The notes beneath the pieces are model-generated. The model was not told the DNA's origin. It made no database searches and was given only the letters and a program-made list of their open reading frames with translations. A stretch of DNA of 5,211 nucleotides from Acidobacteriota bacterium (lineage in GTDB: Bacteria > Acidobacteriota > Terriglobia > Terriglobales > Acidobacteriaceae). Every line of letters begins with the position of its first letter. Within the stretch, counting starts at the first letter, position 1. Below, piece by piece: positions 1 through 5,211 of this stretch. The position numbers and the translations under genes are program-made. The stretch is taken from the NCBI GenBank assembly GCA_021841795.1, contig JAKCDN010000234.1, forward strand, positions 1 to 5,211, written 5' to 3'.

Positions 1-1196
1 TAGGCGCGAGCGAGGGCCTCGGCGAGCGAGTCAGCGGCGGCGGTGACGCCGAGGACGCGGCCCCCCGCGGTCAGCACGTGCCCGTTCTCGAGCGCGGTTC
101 CGGCATGGAAGACCTGCACTCCGGGGATCTGAGCGGCAGCAGCGAGACCGGAGATGGAGCGGCCGGATTTGTAGCTGCCGGGATAGCCGCCCGAGCTGGC
201 CACGACGCAGGCGGAAGCGCCTGCCGACCAGCGCAGAGGCGTCTGGGCGAGCCGGCCGTCAACGGCGGCTTCAAGCAGGTCGAGAAGATCAGTTTCGAGG
301 CGCACGAGGATGGCCTGGGTTTCGGGGTCGCCAAAACGGGCATTGAACTCGAGCACCTGCGGCCCGCGCGCGGTCATCATGAGGCCGCAATAAAGCACGC
401 CGGTGAACGGAGCGCCCTCGCTGGCCATGCCGGCGACGGCAGGCTCGGCGATGTGGCGGAGAATCCACTCGGACATGGCGGGATCGAGGAGGGTATCCGT
501 TGAATAGACGCCCATGCCGCCGGTGTTGGGCCCGGTATCGCCCTCGCCGATGCGCTTGTGATCCTGGGCGGGAACCAGCGGCACGACATGGGCGCCGTCG
601 CTCAGGCAGAGGAAGCTGACCTCCTCGCCTTCAAGGAACTCCTCGATGACGATCTGCTGCGCGGGCTCGCCCAGCAGGGAGCCGGAGAACAGGCCCAGCG
701 CAGCTTCAACGGCGGTGTGGCGGGAGGGACAGATGATGACGCCCTTGCCCGCGAAGAGGCCGTCGGCCTTGACGACAATGGGCGGATGAAAGATATCGAC
801 CGCCTTTTCGACCTCCTCGGCAGCGGTGCAGACCGCGTAATTGGCGGTGGGGATGTTGTGGCGCTGGAGGAACCGCTTGGCGAAGCCTTTGCTGGTTTCA
901 AGCATGGCGGCGGCGCGCGTGGGGCCAAAGACGCGGAAGCCCCGCTCGCGGAGGGCATCGACGATGCCAAGCGAAAGCGGCAGCTCGGGACCGACCACGG
1001 TAAGGGCAGGCCGCTCAGATTCGACCAGGCCGATCATGGCGGCAAGGTCTTTGAGATCGACGGGAACACAACGGGCCATCTGCGCCATGCCGCCGTTTCC
1101 GGGCGCGCAGACGAGCTCAGAAACCCGGGGGCTGCGGGCGATGGACCATGCGAGAGCATGTTCGCGGCCTCCCGAACCAAGGATCAAGACTTTCAT
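1..1196 (-). CDS. purD: Phosphoribosylamine--glycine ligase (GAR synthetase), 3' end cut by window edge
   Basis: This cytoplasmic enzyme catalyses the second step of de novo purine synthesis, joining glycine to 5-phosphoribosylamine with ATP to give GAR. I translated the minus strand by hand: one unbroken frame of 398 codons runs off the left edge. Family hallmarks in order are the N-terminal LGSGGREHALAW (residues 6-17), APGNGG (31-36), VGPELPL (68-74), the ATP-grasp segment KADGLFAGKGV (143-153), IEEFLEGEE (184-192), QDHKRIGEGDTGPNTGGMG (211-229) and the metal-binding LEFNARFGDPETQ (282-294; E283 and N285 are the expected metal ligands). Full-length homologues are about 420-430 residues, so roughly the last 30 are outside the window. 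The ATG at 1196 is preceded by GGGAAG, 6 bases upstream, and gives the exact family N-terminus. It is divergent from the microprotein/miaA unit. One oddity is Phe148, where the family usually has Ala in GLAAGKG. Identity is near certain. Confidence 0.97.
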   Translation of the reverse strand, partial: MKVLILGSGGREHALAWSIARSPRVSELVCAPGNGGMAQMARCVPVDLKDLAAMIGLVESERPALTVVGPELPLSLGIVDALRERGFRVFGPTRAAAMLETSKGFAKRFLQRHNIPTANYAVCTAAEEVEKAVDIFHPPIVVKADGLFAGKGVIICPSRHTAVEAALGLFSGSLLGEPAQQIVIEEFLEGEEVSFLCLSDGAHVVPLVPAQDHKRIGEGDTGPNTGGMGVYSTDTLLDPAMSEWILRHIAEPAVAGMASEGAPFTGVLYCGLMMTARGPQVLEFNARFGDPETQAILVRLETDLLDLLEAAVDGRLAQTPLRWSAGASACVVASSGGYPGSYKSGRSISGLAAAAQIPGVQVFHAGTALENGHVLTAGGRVLGVTAAADSLAEALARA

Positions 1197-1307
1197 GCAG
1201 GACTTCCCTTCCCGGCCAGACTCATCCAAAGCCGGAAAGATCATCGTCGGCAATGCGGGGGCGGGAAGTCAAACCGGAGACGGAAAGCTGGCGGGATCGC
1301 GGTCGCC

Positions 1308-1313
1308 TATACT
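1308..1313 (+). promoter_or_regulatory. Candidate -10 box for the microprotein-miaA unit
   Basis: TATACT matches the sigma-70 -10 consensus at five of six positions and sits about 54 bases upstream of the ATG at 1367. No good -35 hexamer lies 16-18 bases upstream (the region reads AAAGCTGG), so this is a weak call from sequence alone. A start point 6-8 bases downstream would fall at about 1320, just where the 1321-1338 hairpin begins. Confidence 0.4.
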
Positions 1314-1320
1314 GATGCCG

Positions 1321-1338
1321 AGCGTCCGGTGCGACGCT
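1321..1338 (+). promoter_or_regulatory. Inverted repeat in the leader of the microprotein-miaA unit
   Basis: AGCGTC (1321-1326) and GACGCT (1333-1338) are perfect reverse complements separated by the 6-base loop CGGTGC. If transcription starts just after the TATACT at 1308, this hairpin would form the extreme 5' end of the mRNA, a position known to protect transcripts from 5'-dependent decay. It could equally be a small operator or chance in GC-rich DNA. It leaves the ribosome binding site at 1355-1360 free. Confidence 0.35.
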
Positions 1339-1354
1339 GCCTCCAGGAAGCAGC

Positions 1355-1360
1355 AGGAAG
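1355..1360 (+). promoter_or_regulatory. Ribosome binding site of the 62-residue microprotein
   Basis: AGGAAG lies 6 bases before the ATG at 1367, ideal spacing, and supports this short frame being translated. A second copy of CAGGAAG sits 10 bases further upstream (1344-1350), giving a tandem purine-rich leader. Confidence 0.65.
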
Positions 1361-1366
1361 AGCGCA

Positions 1367-1555
1367 ATGGTTGAAAGCCGCATCAAGCCGTATTACCAGC
1401 AGGAGGCCGAGAAGGCGGGCCGGGCGCGGCAGGCGCGCGCGTTTCGGCGCAATCAGGTGTTTGGATTGCTGATCATTGCCGGCCTGATTTGCCTGTGGCG
1501 GCTGGCGCACACCCATGCGCAGTGGATCTTTCCCGCGGGGTGGTGGCGGTGGTAG
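1367..1555 (+). CDS. Small single-pass membrane protein of unknown function, upstream of miaA
   Basis: I do not recognise a named family. The 62-residue product has a basic, polar N-terminal part (residues 1-30, nine Arg/Lys, with a short Gln/Glu/Ala/Arg-rich probably helical stretch at 11-28). One hydrophobic segment, VFGLLIIAGLICLWRLA (31-47), is long enough to cross the membrane. The tail, at about 48-62, is aromatic and ends in FPAGWWRW with four Trp. The positive-inside rule would place the basic N-terminus in the cytoplasm and the Trp-rich tail outside; this is inference. A strong ribosome binding site 6 bases before the ATG and codon use like its plus-strand neighbours (GCG, CGG, CTG) favour a real gene. 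Its stop overlaps the likeliest miaA start region, suggesting coupled translation. No signal-peptidase site is evident. The alternative is a chance frame in GC-rich DNA, which I think is less likely. Confidence 0.68.
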   Translation: MVESRIKPYYQQEAEKAGRARQARAFRRNQVFGLLIIAGLICLWRLAHTHAQWIFPAGWWRW

Positions 1556-2547
1556 CGAGAGGGATCGGAGATCAGGAAGCAGGGATCAGCCGGGATACGC
1601 TGCTGCCGCGCGACCCGCTGGCCGTCATTCTTCTGGGGCCGACGGGGAGCGGGAAGACGGCGCTCTCGCTGGCGCTGGCCGAGCGGTTTGACGGCGAGGT
1701 TGTGAGCTGCGATTCGGTGGCTGTCTATCGCGGCATGGAAGTGGGCACGGCCAAGCCGAGGCGCGAGGAGCGGGCACGCGTGCCGCACCATCTGATCGAC
1801 GTGGCGGAGCCGGATGAGCCGTTCACGGCAGGCGCCTATAGCCGGCAGGCGCGCGTTGCGCTGAACGAGATTGCGGCACGGCGACACCTACCCATCGTGA
1901 CCGGGGGAACGGGGCTTTACCTGCGGGCGCTGACCGAAGGGCTGTTTACCGGGCCGGAGCGGCGCGAGGAGTTGCGGGAGCGGCTGCGGCGGAGCGCAGC
2001 GCGGCATGGGGCCGCGTGGCTGCATGGGCTGGTGAGGCGGCTGGACGCGGCCACGGCGAGCCGGATTCACGCGAACGACACGCAGAAGCTGATTCGAGCG
2101 ATCGAGGTTTGCCTGACGGCGCGCTCGCCCCTTTCCACTCTGCTGACGACCGAGGGGCGGAATCGCCTGACCGGGTTTCGGCTGCTGCGCATAGGGCTGA
2201 GCCCGCCGCGGGCCGCGCTTTACGAGCGGCTGAACCGGCGCTGCGCGGAGATGTTCGCCGCGGGGCTGGTGGAAGAGACGCGCGGGCTGCTGGCGCGGTT
2301 TGGCCCGGCGAAGGCGCTGGATGCGCTGGGATACCGACAGGCGCGCGCGGTGCTGGATGGAGCGCTGAGCGTGGACGAGGCGAGCGAGGCGGCGCAGCAG
2401 GGGCATCGCAACTACGCCAAGCGGCAGATGACGTGGTTTCGGCGCGAGCCGGAGGTCCACTGGATCGAGGGGTTCGGCGATGAGACGCAAGCGCTGCAAG
2501 AAGCGGAAGCTTTGATCGCAGCGGCCGGCGAAGAAACCCGCCGGTGA
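1549..2547 (+). CDS. miaA: tRNA dimethylallyltransferase (tRNA A37 isopentenyltransferase)
   Basis: MiaA transfers a dimethylallyl group from DMAPP to N6 of A37 in tRNAs reading U-starting codons, the first step toward ms2i6A. In numbering from the GTG at 1549 (332 aa; family about 300-320), the motifs are the P-loop GPTGSGKT (30-37), DSVAVYRG (55-62) with the catalytic Asp55, GTAKP (66-70), HHLIDV (80-85), GGTGLYLRAL (119-128), HANDTQKLIRAIEV (174-187), ALGYRQ (259-264) and the hallmark RNYAKRQMTWFR (287-298). The start is uncertain because no ATG lies upstream of the P-loop in this frame. I chose GTG 1549, which overlaps the microprotein stop by 7 bases and would allow translational coupling. 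The frame stays open to a TTG at 1489 (352 aa), with other GTGs at 1540 and 1543; a CTG at 1600 would give 315 aa. No hfq follows, unlike the gammaproteobacterial arrangement. The next gene is convergent and 22 bases away. Confidence 0.95.
   Translation: MVARGIGDQEAGISRDTLLPRDPLAVILLGPTGSGKTALSLALAERFDGEVVSCDSVAVYRGMEVGTAKPRREERARVPHHLIDVAEPDEPFTAGAYSRQARVALNEIAARRHLPIVTGGTGLYLRALTEGLFTGPERREELRERLRRSAARHGAAWLHGLVRRLDAATASRIHANDTQKLIRAIEVCLTARSPLSTLLTTEGRNRLTGFRLLRIGLSPPRAALYERLNRRCAEMFAAGLVEETRGLLARFGPAKALDALGYRQARAVLDGALSVDEASEAAQQGHRNYAKRQMTWFRREPEVHWIEGFGDETQALQEAEALIAAAGEETRR
1561..1598 (+). repeat. Degenerate GGGATC-type short repeat
   Basis: Related units GGGATCGG (1561-1568), AGATCAGG (1569-1576), AGGGATCAG (1581-1589) and CGGGATACG (1591-1599) follow one another. 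They lie between the microprotein stop and the first recognisable MiaA residues, and if translated they encode the non-conserved MiaA N-terminal leader. The pattern looks more like spacer DNA than selected coding sequence. Three or four imperfect copies in 38 bases could also be chance. Confidence 0.35.
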
Positions 2548-2569
2548 GACCGGAGCCTGCCGATCGCGC

Positions 2570-3340
2570 TCAGGAGGCCGAAGACTGCGCATCGTCGGGT
2601 TTGGCGACGCGCTGCGCGTAATACATCCGCAGCCCCGGGCGCACAACCACCTGAATCAGATCGAGGCCAATATGAAGTCCGACGGCAAGCCACAAACTGC
2701 CGCTGAGTAGATAGGCGACAGTAAGGAACAAGCCGAGCATGGTTGTGGACACAACTCCAGCCACGCCCTGGTAAATGTGGACCAGCCCGAAGAGCAGGCC
2801 GGCCAGCAGAAGGGATGCCAGCCAGCCAAAGTGCAGTTGAAGGCCGAGCATGGGGAGAAACAGACGAAAAAATACCTCTTCGCTCAGGCCGGCATTGAGG
2901 GAAAGCGCGGCGGTATGGGCCAGTTCGGCGGGGTTGCGCGGCATCAACGGCTCCACGCTTTCAAGAACCAGCGACCGGCGCGACCGGCGCAGCCTCGGCG
3001 CCAGAAAGATACCCAGCAGAAGTCCGGCCGTCAGGGAAGCGAGGAATCCATACAGGACAGCTTTGCCACCGTCTCCTGACGGCATATGAGAGCGCAAGGC
3101 AAGCGCAGCGGGCGCAAGCTCAACCGGAAAATGGCGGAGCGCCGCAGTCCGGTGAATACACGCCAGCCCCAGCAGCGGGTACAGGAAAAAGAGGATGAAA
3201 CCGGTCGCGACCCAGATGCGATAGTGACGCTGGCGGTCCCTGGTTGCGGTGAGCAGGCGGAAGGCGTTGTACTCGGCCAGGTCGCGGCGCACGAAAAAGA
3301 CCAGCAGTGCAATGCTGAGAGCAAACAGAACCGCAGACAT
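2570..3340 (-). CDS. CPBP-family intramembrane glutamic protease (CAAX prenyl protease 2-like)
   Basis: This polytopic inner-membrane protein of the CPBP/Abi (Rce1-like) family has 256 residues, with hydrophobic segments at about 2-17, 42-62, 94-115, 140-152, 160-192 and 195-232. The catalytic motifs are complete: EExxxR as S153-E154-E155-V-F-F-R159, FxxxH as F184-G-L-V-H188, and the third motif H223-I-G-L-D227, where Asp takes the place of the more common Asn. The cluster PRLRRSRRS (115-123) forms a basic cytoplasmic loop by the positive-inside rule. In bacteria, relatives act in bacteriocin immunity, anti-sigma or peptide processing; nothing here names a substrate. There is no CaaX substrate gene or bacteriocin locus nearby, so the function is open. 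The ATG at 3340 has no clear Shine-Dalgarno match. The gene is convergent with miaA and divergent from lpdA, so it is probably transcribed alone from the 3341-3487 region. Confidence 0.9.
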   Translation of the reverse strand: MSAVLFALSIALLVFFVRRDLAEYNAFRLLTATRDRQRHYRIWVATGFILFFLYPLLGLACIHRTAALRHFPVELAPAALALRSHMPSGDGGKAVLYGFLASLTAGLLLGIFLAPRLRRSRRSLVLESVEPLMPRNPAELAHTAALSLNAGLSEEVFFRLFLPMLGLQLHFGWLASLLLAGLLFGLVHIYQGVAGVVSTTMLGLFLTVAYLLSGSLWLAVGLHIGLDLIQVVVRPGLRMYYAQRVAKPDDAQSSAS

Positions 3341-3389
3341 GGCGTAACCATAACATGCTCAGGAGCTACACCATGCTGGCTTGTGCTTT

Positions 3390-3404
3390 TGGCGTCCAGC
3401 GCCA
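3390..3404. promoter_or_regulatory. Inverted repeat in the divergent CPBP/lpdA intergenic region
   Basis: TGGCG (3390-3394) and CGCCA (3400-3404) are a perfect 5-bp inverted repeat around TCCAG, about 50 bases upstream of the CPBP gene start and 84 or more upstream of lpdA. Its position between two divergent genes fits an operator, but a 5-bp arm is short and could be chance. The nearby AT-rich patch at 3421-3458 (with TTTAAACT at 3438-3445) is the likeliest place for the lpdA -10 element, although I see no convincing -35. Confidence 0.25.
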
Positions 3405-3487
3405 TCGCTCAGAAAGGGCAACTTAGATTCCAGACAATTTAAACTAACGAAGTAATCCGTGTCCCCGCGCAAAGCGGCGATGCCGGA

Positions 3488-4930
3488 ATGGAGCTTGCTG
3501 TGGCTGAGACAACTGCGGAAACGATCTATGACGTAGCGGTACTGGGTGGCGGTCCGGCGGGTTATACGGCGGCGATTCGCGGAGCCGAGTACGGGCTGAA
3601 GGTGGCGCTGATTGACGCGAGCCCGAAGCTGGGCGGGACGTGCCTGCACGTGGGCTGCATTCCAACCAAGGCGCTGCTGTTCAGCGCGGAGCTGTGGGAC
3701 TACCTGCAGGACGCCGGCGAGTTCGGCATCAAGGGAGTGGAGGCGCGCGCGCTGGACTGGCCCGCGGTGCTGGCGCGGAAGAACGCCGTGATCACAAAGC
3801 ACGTGAAGGGACTCGAGTTCCTGATGAAGAAACACAAGATCACCGTTGTGCCTGGTTTCGGGCGGCTGACCGGGCGGGGGCAGAACGGCGTGCACACGGT
3901 GGAAGTCAATCAGAATGGGGCGACGAGCCAAACCAAAGCCAGGAATATTCTGCTGGCGACGGGCTCCGAGGCCAAGATGCTGCCGGGACTGACGGCCGAC
4001 GAGACGATCCTGACAAACATTGAGATTCTGAACCTGAGCGCGCCGCCGAAGTCGCTGATTGTGATTGGCGCGGGCGCGGTGGGCGTGGAGTTTGCATCGA
4101 TCTTCAGGAGCTTTGGCGCGGAGGTGACGATGCTGGAGTTTCTGCCGCGGCTGGTTCCGGTGGAAGACGAGGAGATTGCCAAAGAGCTGGCGCGGCTGTT
4201 CCGCAAGCGCGGGATTGAGACGCAGACCGGAGCGAAGGTGGAGAAGGTGGAAAAGACCGCGGCGGGCGCGCGCGTGAGCTATACCGACGCGAACGGCAAG
4301 GCGCAGGCGAAAGATGCCGAGAAGGTTCTGGTGGCGGTGGGACGCGCGCCACGGACCGACGGAATCGGTCTCGAGAAGACGCGCGTGGAGCGGGAGCGCG
4401 GATTCGTGAAGGTGAACGAGGCGCAGGAGACGGGCGAGCCGGGCGTATTTGCCATCGGCGACATTGTGGCGGGCCTGCCGCAACTGGCGCACGTGGGCGC
4501 GATGAGCGGGATGGTAGCGATGGCAAAGATCGCGGGGCGCAAATTCCGGCCGGTGCGGCGCGAACGGATTCCCGGCTGCACGTACAGCGATCCGCAGATC
4601 GGCTCGGCCGGCTTGACGGAGAGCCAGGCCAAAGAAAAGGGACTGGAGATCAAGGTAGGGAAGTTCCCGTTTGCCGGCAATTCAAAGGCGACGATCGTGG
4701 GCAATCACGACGGCTTTGTGAAGGTGGTGGCGGATGCGAAGTACGGGGAGATCCTGGGCGTTCACATCATCGGTCCGCAGGCTACAGAGCTGATTGCCGA
4801 GGCGGTGGCGGTGATGGAGCTGGAAGGCACGGTGGAGGAGCTGATGTTCACCATTCACGCGCACCCCACGCTGAGCGAGGCCATGCTCGACGGCTACGGC
4901 GCGGTAGAAGGAATGGCGATCAACGCGTGA
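3488..4930 (+). CDS. lpdA: Dihydrolipoamide dehydrogenase (E3 component)
   Basis: E3 reoxidises dihydrolipoyl groups of 2-oxoacid dehydrogenase complexes (and glycine cleavage H protein) with NAD+, using FAD and a redox disulfide. In numbering from the ATG at 3488 (480 aa), it has the FAD-binding GGGPAGYTAAIR (20-31), the active disulfide GGTCLHVGCIPTK (49-61; C52 and C57), the NAD-binding GAGAVGVEF (194-202), the second FAD motif FAIGD followed by LPQLAH, and the C-terminal dimer-domain dyad in HAHPTLSE (457-464; His459 and Glu464). There is no N-terminal lipoyl domain and no mercuric-reductase-type extra cysteine pair, so E3 is favoured over MerA or glutathione reductase. GTG 3500 may be the true start (476 aa, MAETTAETIYDV): GGAG at 3490-3493 is well spaced for it, whereas the ATG has none. 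No E1/E2 or lipoate genes are within the window, so the gene appears to stand alone. Confidence 0.95.
   Translation: MELAVAETTAETIYDVAVLGGGPAGYTAAIRGAEYGLKVALIDASPKLGGTCLHVGCIPTKALLFSAELWDYLQDAGEFGIKGVEARALDWPAVLARKNAVITKHVKGLEFLMKKHKITVVPGFGRLTGRGQNGVHTVEVNQNGATSQTKARNILLATGSEAKMLPGLTADETILTNIEILNLSAPPKSLIVIGAGAVGVEFASIFRSFGAEVTMLEFLPRLVPVEDEEIAKELARLFRKRGIETQTGAKVEKVEKTAAGARVSYTDANGKAQAKDAEKVLVAVGRAPRTDGIGLEKTRVERERGFVKVNEAQETGEPGVFAIGDIVAGLPQLAHVGAMSGMVAMAKIAGRKFRPVRRERIPGCTYSDPQIGSAGLTESQAKEKGLEIKVGKFPFAGNSKATIVGNHDGFVKVVADAKYGEILGVHIIGPQATELIAEAVAVMELEGTVEELMFTIHAHPTLSEAMLDGYGAVEGMAINA
3490..3493 (+). promoter_or_regulatory. Ribosome binding site favouring an internal GTG start of lpdA
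   Basis: GGAG lies 6 bases before GTG 3500. The upstream ATG at 3488 is preceded directly by GCCGGA, with no purine-rich element at 5-9 bases. If the GTG is used, the protein loses four residues (MELA), none of them part of the FAD domain. Confidence 0.45.
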
Positions 4931-4964
4931 GGAGTTGGGGAACAGGCGGGACGGGGGATTGCGA

Positions 4965-4977
4965 CGGTCTGTGACCG
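4965..4977 (+). other. Short hairpin shortly after lpdA
   Basis: CGGTC (4965-4969) and GACCG (4973-4977) form a perfect 5-bp stem with loop TGT, 34 bases after the lpdA stop. No T-run follows, so it is not a classical intrinsic terminator. It may contribute to 3'-end formation or stability. Confidence 0.3.
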
Positions 4978-5008
4978 AAGGCCAAGATCGGCGGCGGGGC
5001 CATCGCGC

Positions 5009-5040
5009 CGGAGCCGATCCGTTTTCCGCGGCCGGCTCCG
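5009..5040. terminator. Candidate bidirectional hairpin between lpdA and the efflux gene
   Basis: CGGAGCCG (5009-5016) and CGGCTCCG (5033-5040) are an exact 8-bp inverted repeat around a 16-base loop that itself contains CCG/CGG arms (5019-5021 and 5029-5031) around TTTT. It lies in the 177-base spacer (4931-5107) between two convergent genes, where a shared terminator is expected. Neither side has a T-tract, so at most it is a non-canonical or Rho-assisted terminator. I see no gene in the spacer. Confidence 0.4.
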
Positions 5041-5107
5041 CGAGACGCCCGTCGATATCCGACATACATACGGGCGGTAGGATTCCGACGGAAATCAGCG
5101 CGCCGAA

Positions 5108-5211
5108 TCAATCCCAGCCGCCACCGAGCGATCCGTAGAGCTGCACCAGCGAGAGCGCTTCCTGCTCCTGCGCGTTGACAAGGTTGAGTTGCGCGGAGAA
5201 GAGATTCGAGT
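5108..5211 (-). CDS. RND efflux outer-membrane factor (TolC/NodT family), C-terminal end only
   Basis: Only the last 33 residues and stop are present; the gene continues past the right edge. The read is SNLFSAQLNLVNAQEQEALS followed by LVQLYGSLGGGWD. Family members of the NodT outer-membrane lipoprotein type characteristically end in an amphipathic helix with the pattern LFxAxLxLxxAxxxxxxxxVxLYxALGGGW, which this matches closely. Such proteins are trimeric outer-membrane channels that pair with a periplasmic adaptor and an RND inner-membrane pump to expel drugs, metals or solvents. The adaptor and pump genes, if adjacent, would lie upstream, beyond 5211. The lipobox and most of the barrel are not visible, so substrate and completeness cannot be judged. 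The gene is convergent with lpdA. Confidence 0.85.
   Translation of the reverse strand, partial: SNLFSAQLNLVNAQEQEALSLVQLYGSLGGGWD

Noticed and set aside
1230..1253. Minus-strand promoter for purD with TTGCCG as -35
   Set aside because: The hexamer 17 bases downstream (TTTGGA) does not resemble a -10 box, so the match is no better than chance.
558..1472. Long open frame on the plus strand opposite purD
   Set aside because: It is antisense to an intact purD with full family motifs, its product is low-complexity Gly/Ala/Asp/Arg-rich, and it crosses the intergenic region and the microprotein start. It is a GC-driven shadow.
2541..2553. CCGGT-GAG-ACCGG hairpin at the miaA stop as a terminator
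   Set aside because: The stem is only 5 bp, overlaps the stop codon and has no T-run. A competing stem (2525-2530 with 2539-2544) uses the same bases.
3465..3477. CCGC-GCAAA-GCGG stem in the lpdA leader as a riboswitch or attenuator
   Set aside because: A 4-bp stem in a leader of under 60 bases is too small for a riboswitch, and no known motif is visible.
3359..4492. 377-residue open frame on the minus strand opposite lpdA
   Set aside because: The product is rich in Arg, His, Gln and Leu with no recognisable domain, and it mirrors lpdA codons. It also runs into the upstream intergenic region of the CPBP gene.
4935..5138. 67-residue plus-strand frame after lpdA
   Set aside because: It has no ribosome binding site, polar low-complexity composition, runs through the hairpin-bearing spacer and overlaps the efflux gene's conserved C-terminus on the other strand.
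1..5211. CRISPR array, transposase, tRNA, rRNA or defence system
   Set aside because: I saw no regularly spaced repeats, transposase motifs, tRNA-like cloverleaf or rRNA sequence on either strand, and every long conserved frame is a housekeeping or common membrane gene.

Overview
The window is GC-rich bacterial chromosome with dense housekeeping gene content. I see no mobile element, CRISPR array, tRNA or rRNA. Proteobacteria are not excluded, but the style of the dihydrolipoamide dehydrogenase, the frequent GTG/TTG-type start ambiguities and the gene mix fit an Acidobacteriota (Terriglobia-like) genome. That assignment is inference from the protein sequences, not a search result.

Layout, left to right: (1) purD on the minus strand, entering the window from the left edge with about its last 30 residues missing; its start is at 1196. 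(2) A 170-base divergent intergenic region with a candidate -10 box, a 6-bp stem hairpin and a clear ribosome binding site. (3) A 62-residue single-pass membrane microprotein on the plus strand, whose end overlaps or abuts miaA. (4) miaA, the tRNA A37 dimethylallyltransferase, on the plus strand with an uncertain non-ATG start. (5) A CPBP-family intramembrane protease on the minus strand, convergent with miaA and only 22 bases from it. (6) A 147-base divergent intergenic region with a small inverted repeat and an AT-rich patch. (7) lpdA on the plus strand, encoding the FAD/NAD disulfide oxidoreductase E3. (8) A 177-base convergent spacer with hairpins. (9) On the minus strand, the last 33 residues of an RND-type outer-membrane efflux factor that continues past the right edge.

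The genes do not form one pathway: purine synthesis, tRNA modification, membrane proteolysis, central carbon metabolism and efflux are each represented once. The only likely co-transcribed pair is the microprotein and miaA. The large overlapping frames opposite purD and lpdA are GC-driven shadows. I found no convincing novel multi-gene system. The points most worth a second look are the microprotein coupled to miaA, the miaA and lpdA start sites, and the predicted hairpin at the very 5' end of the microprotein-miaA transcript.
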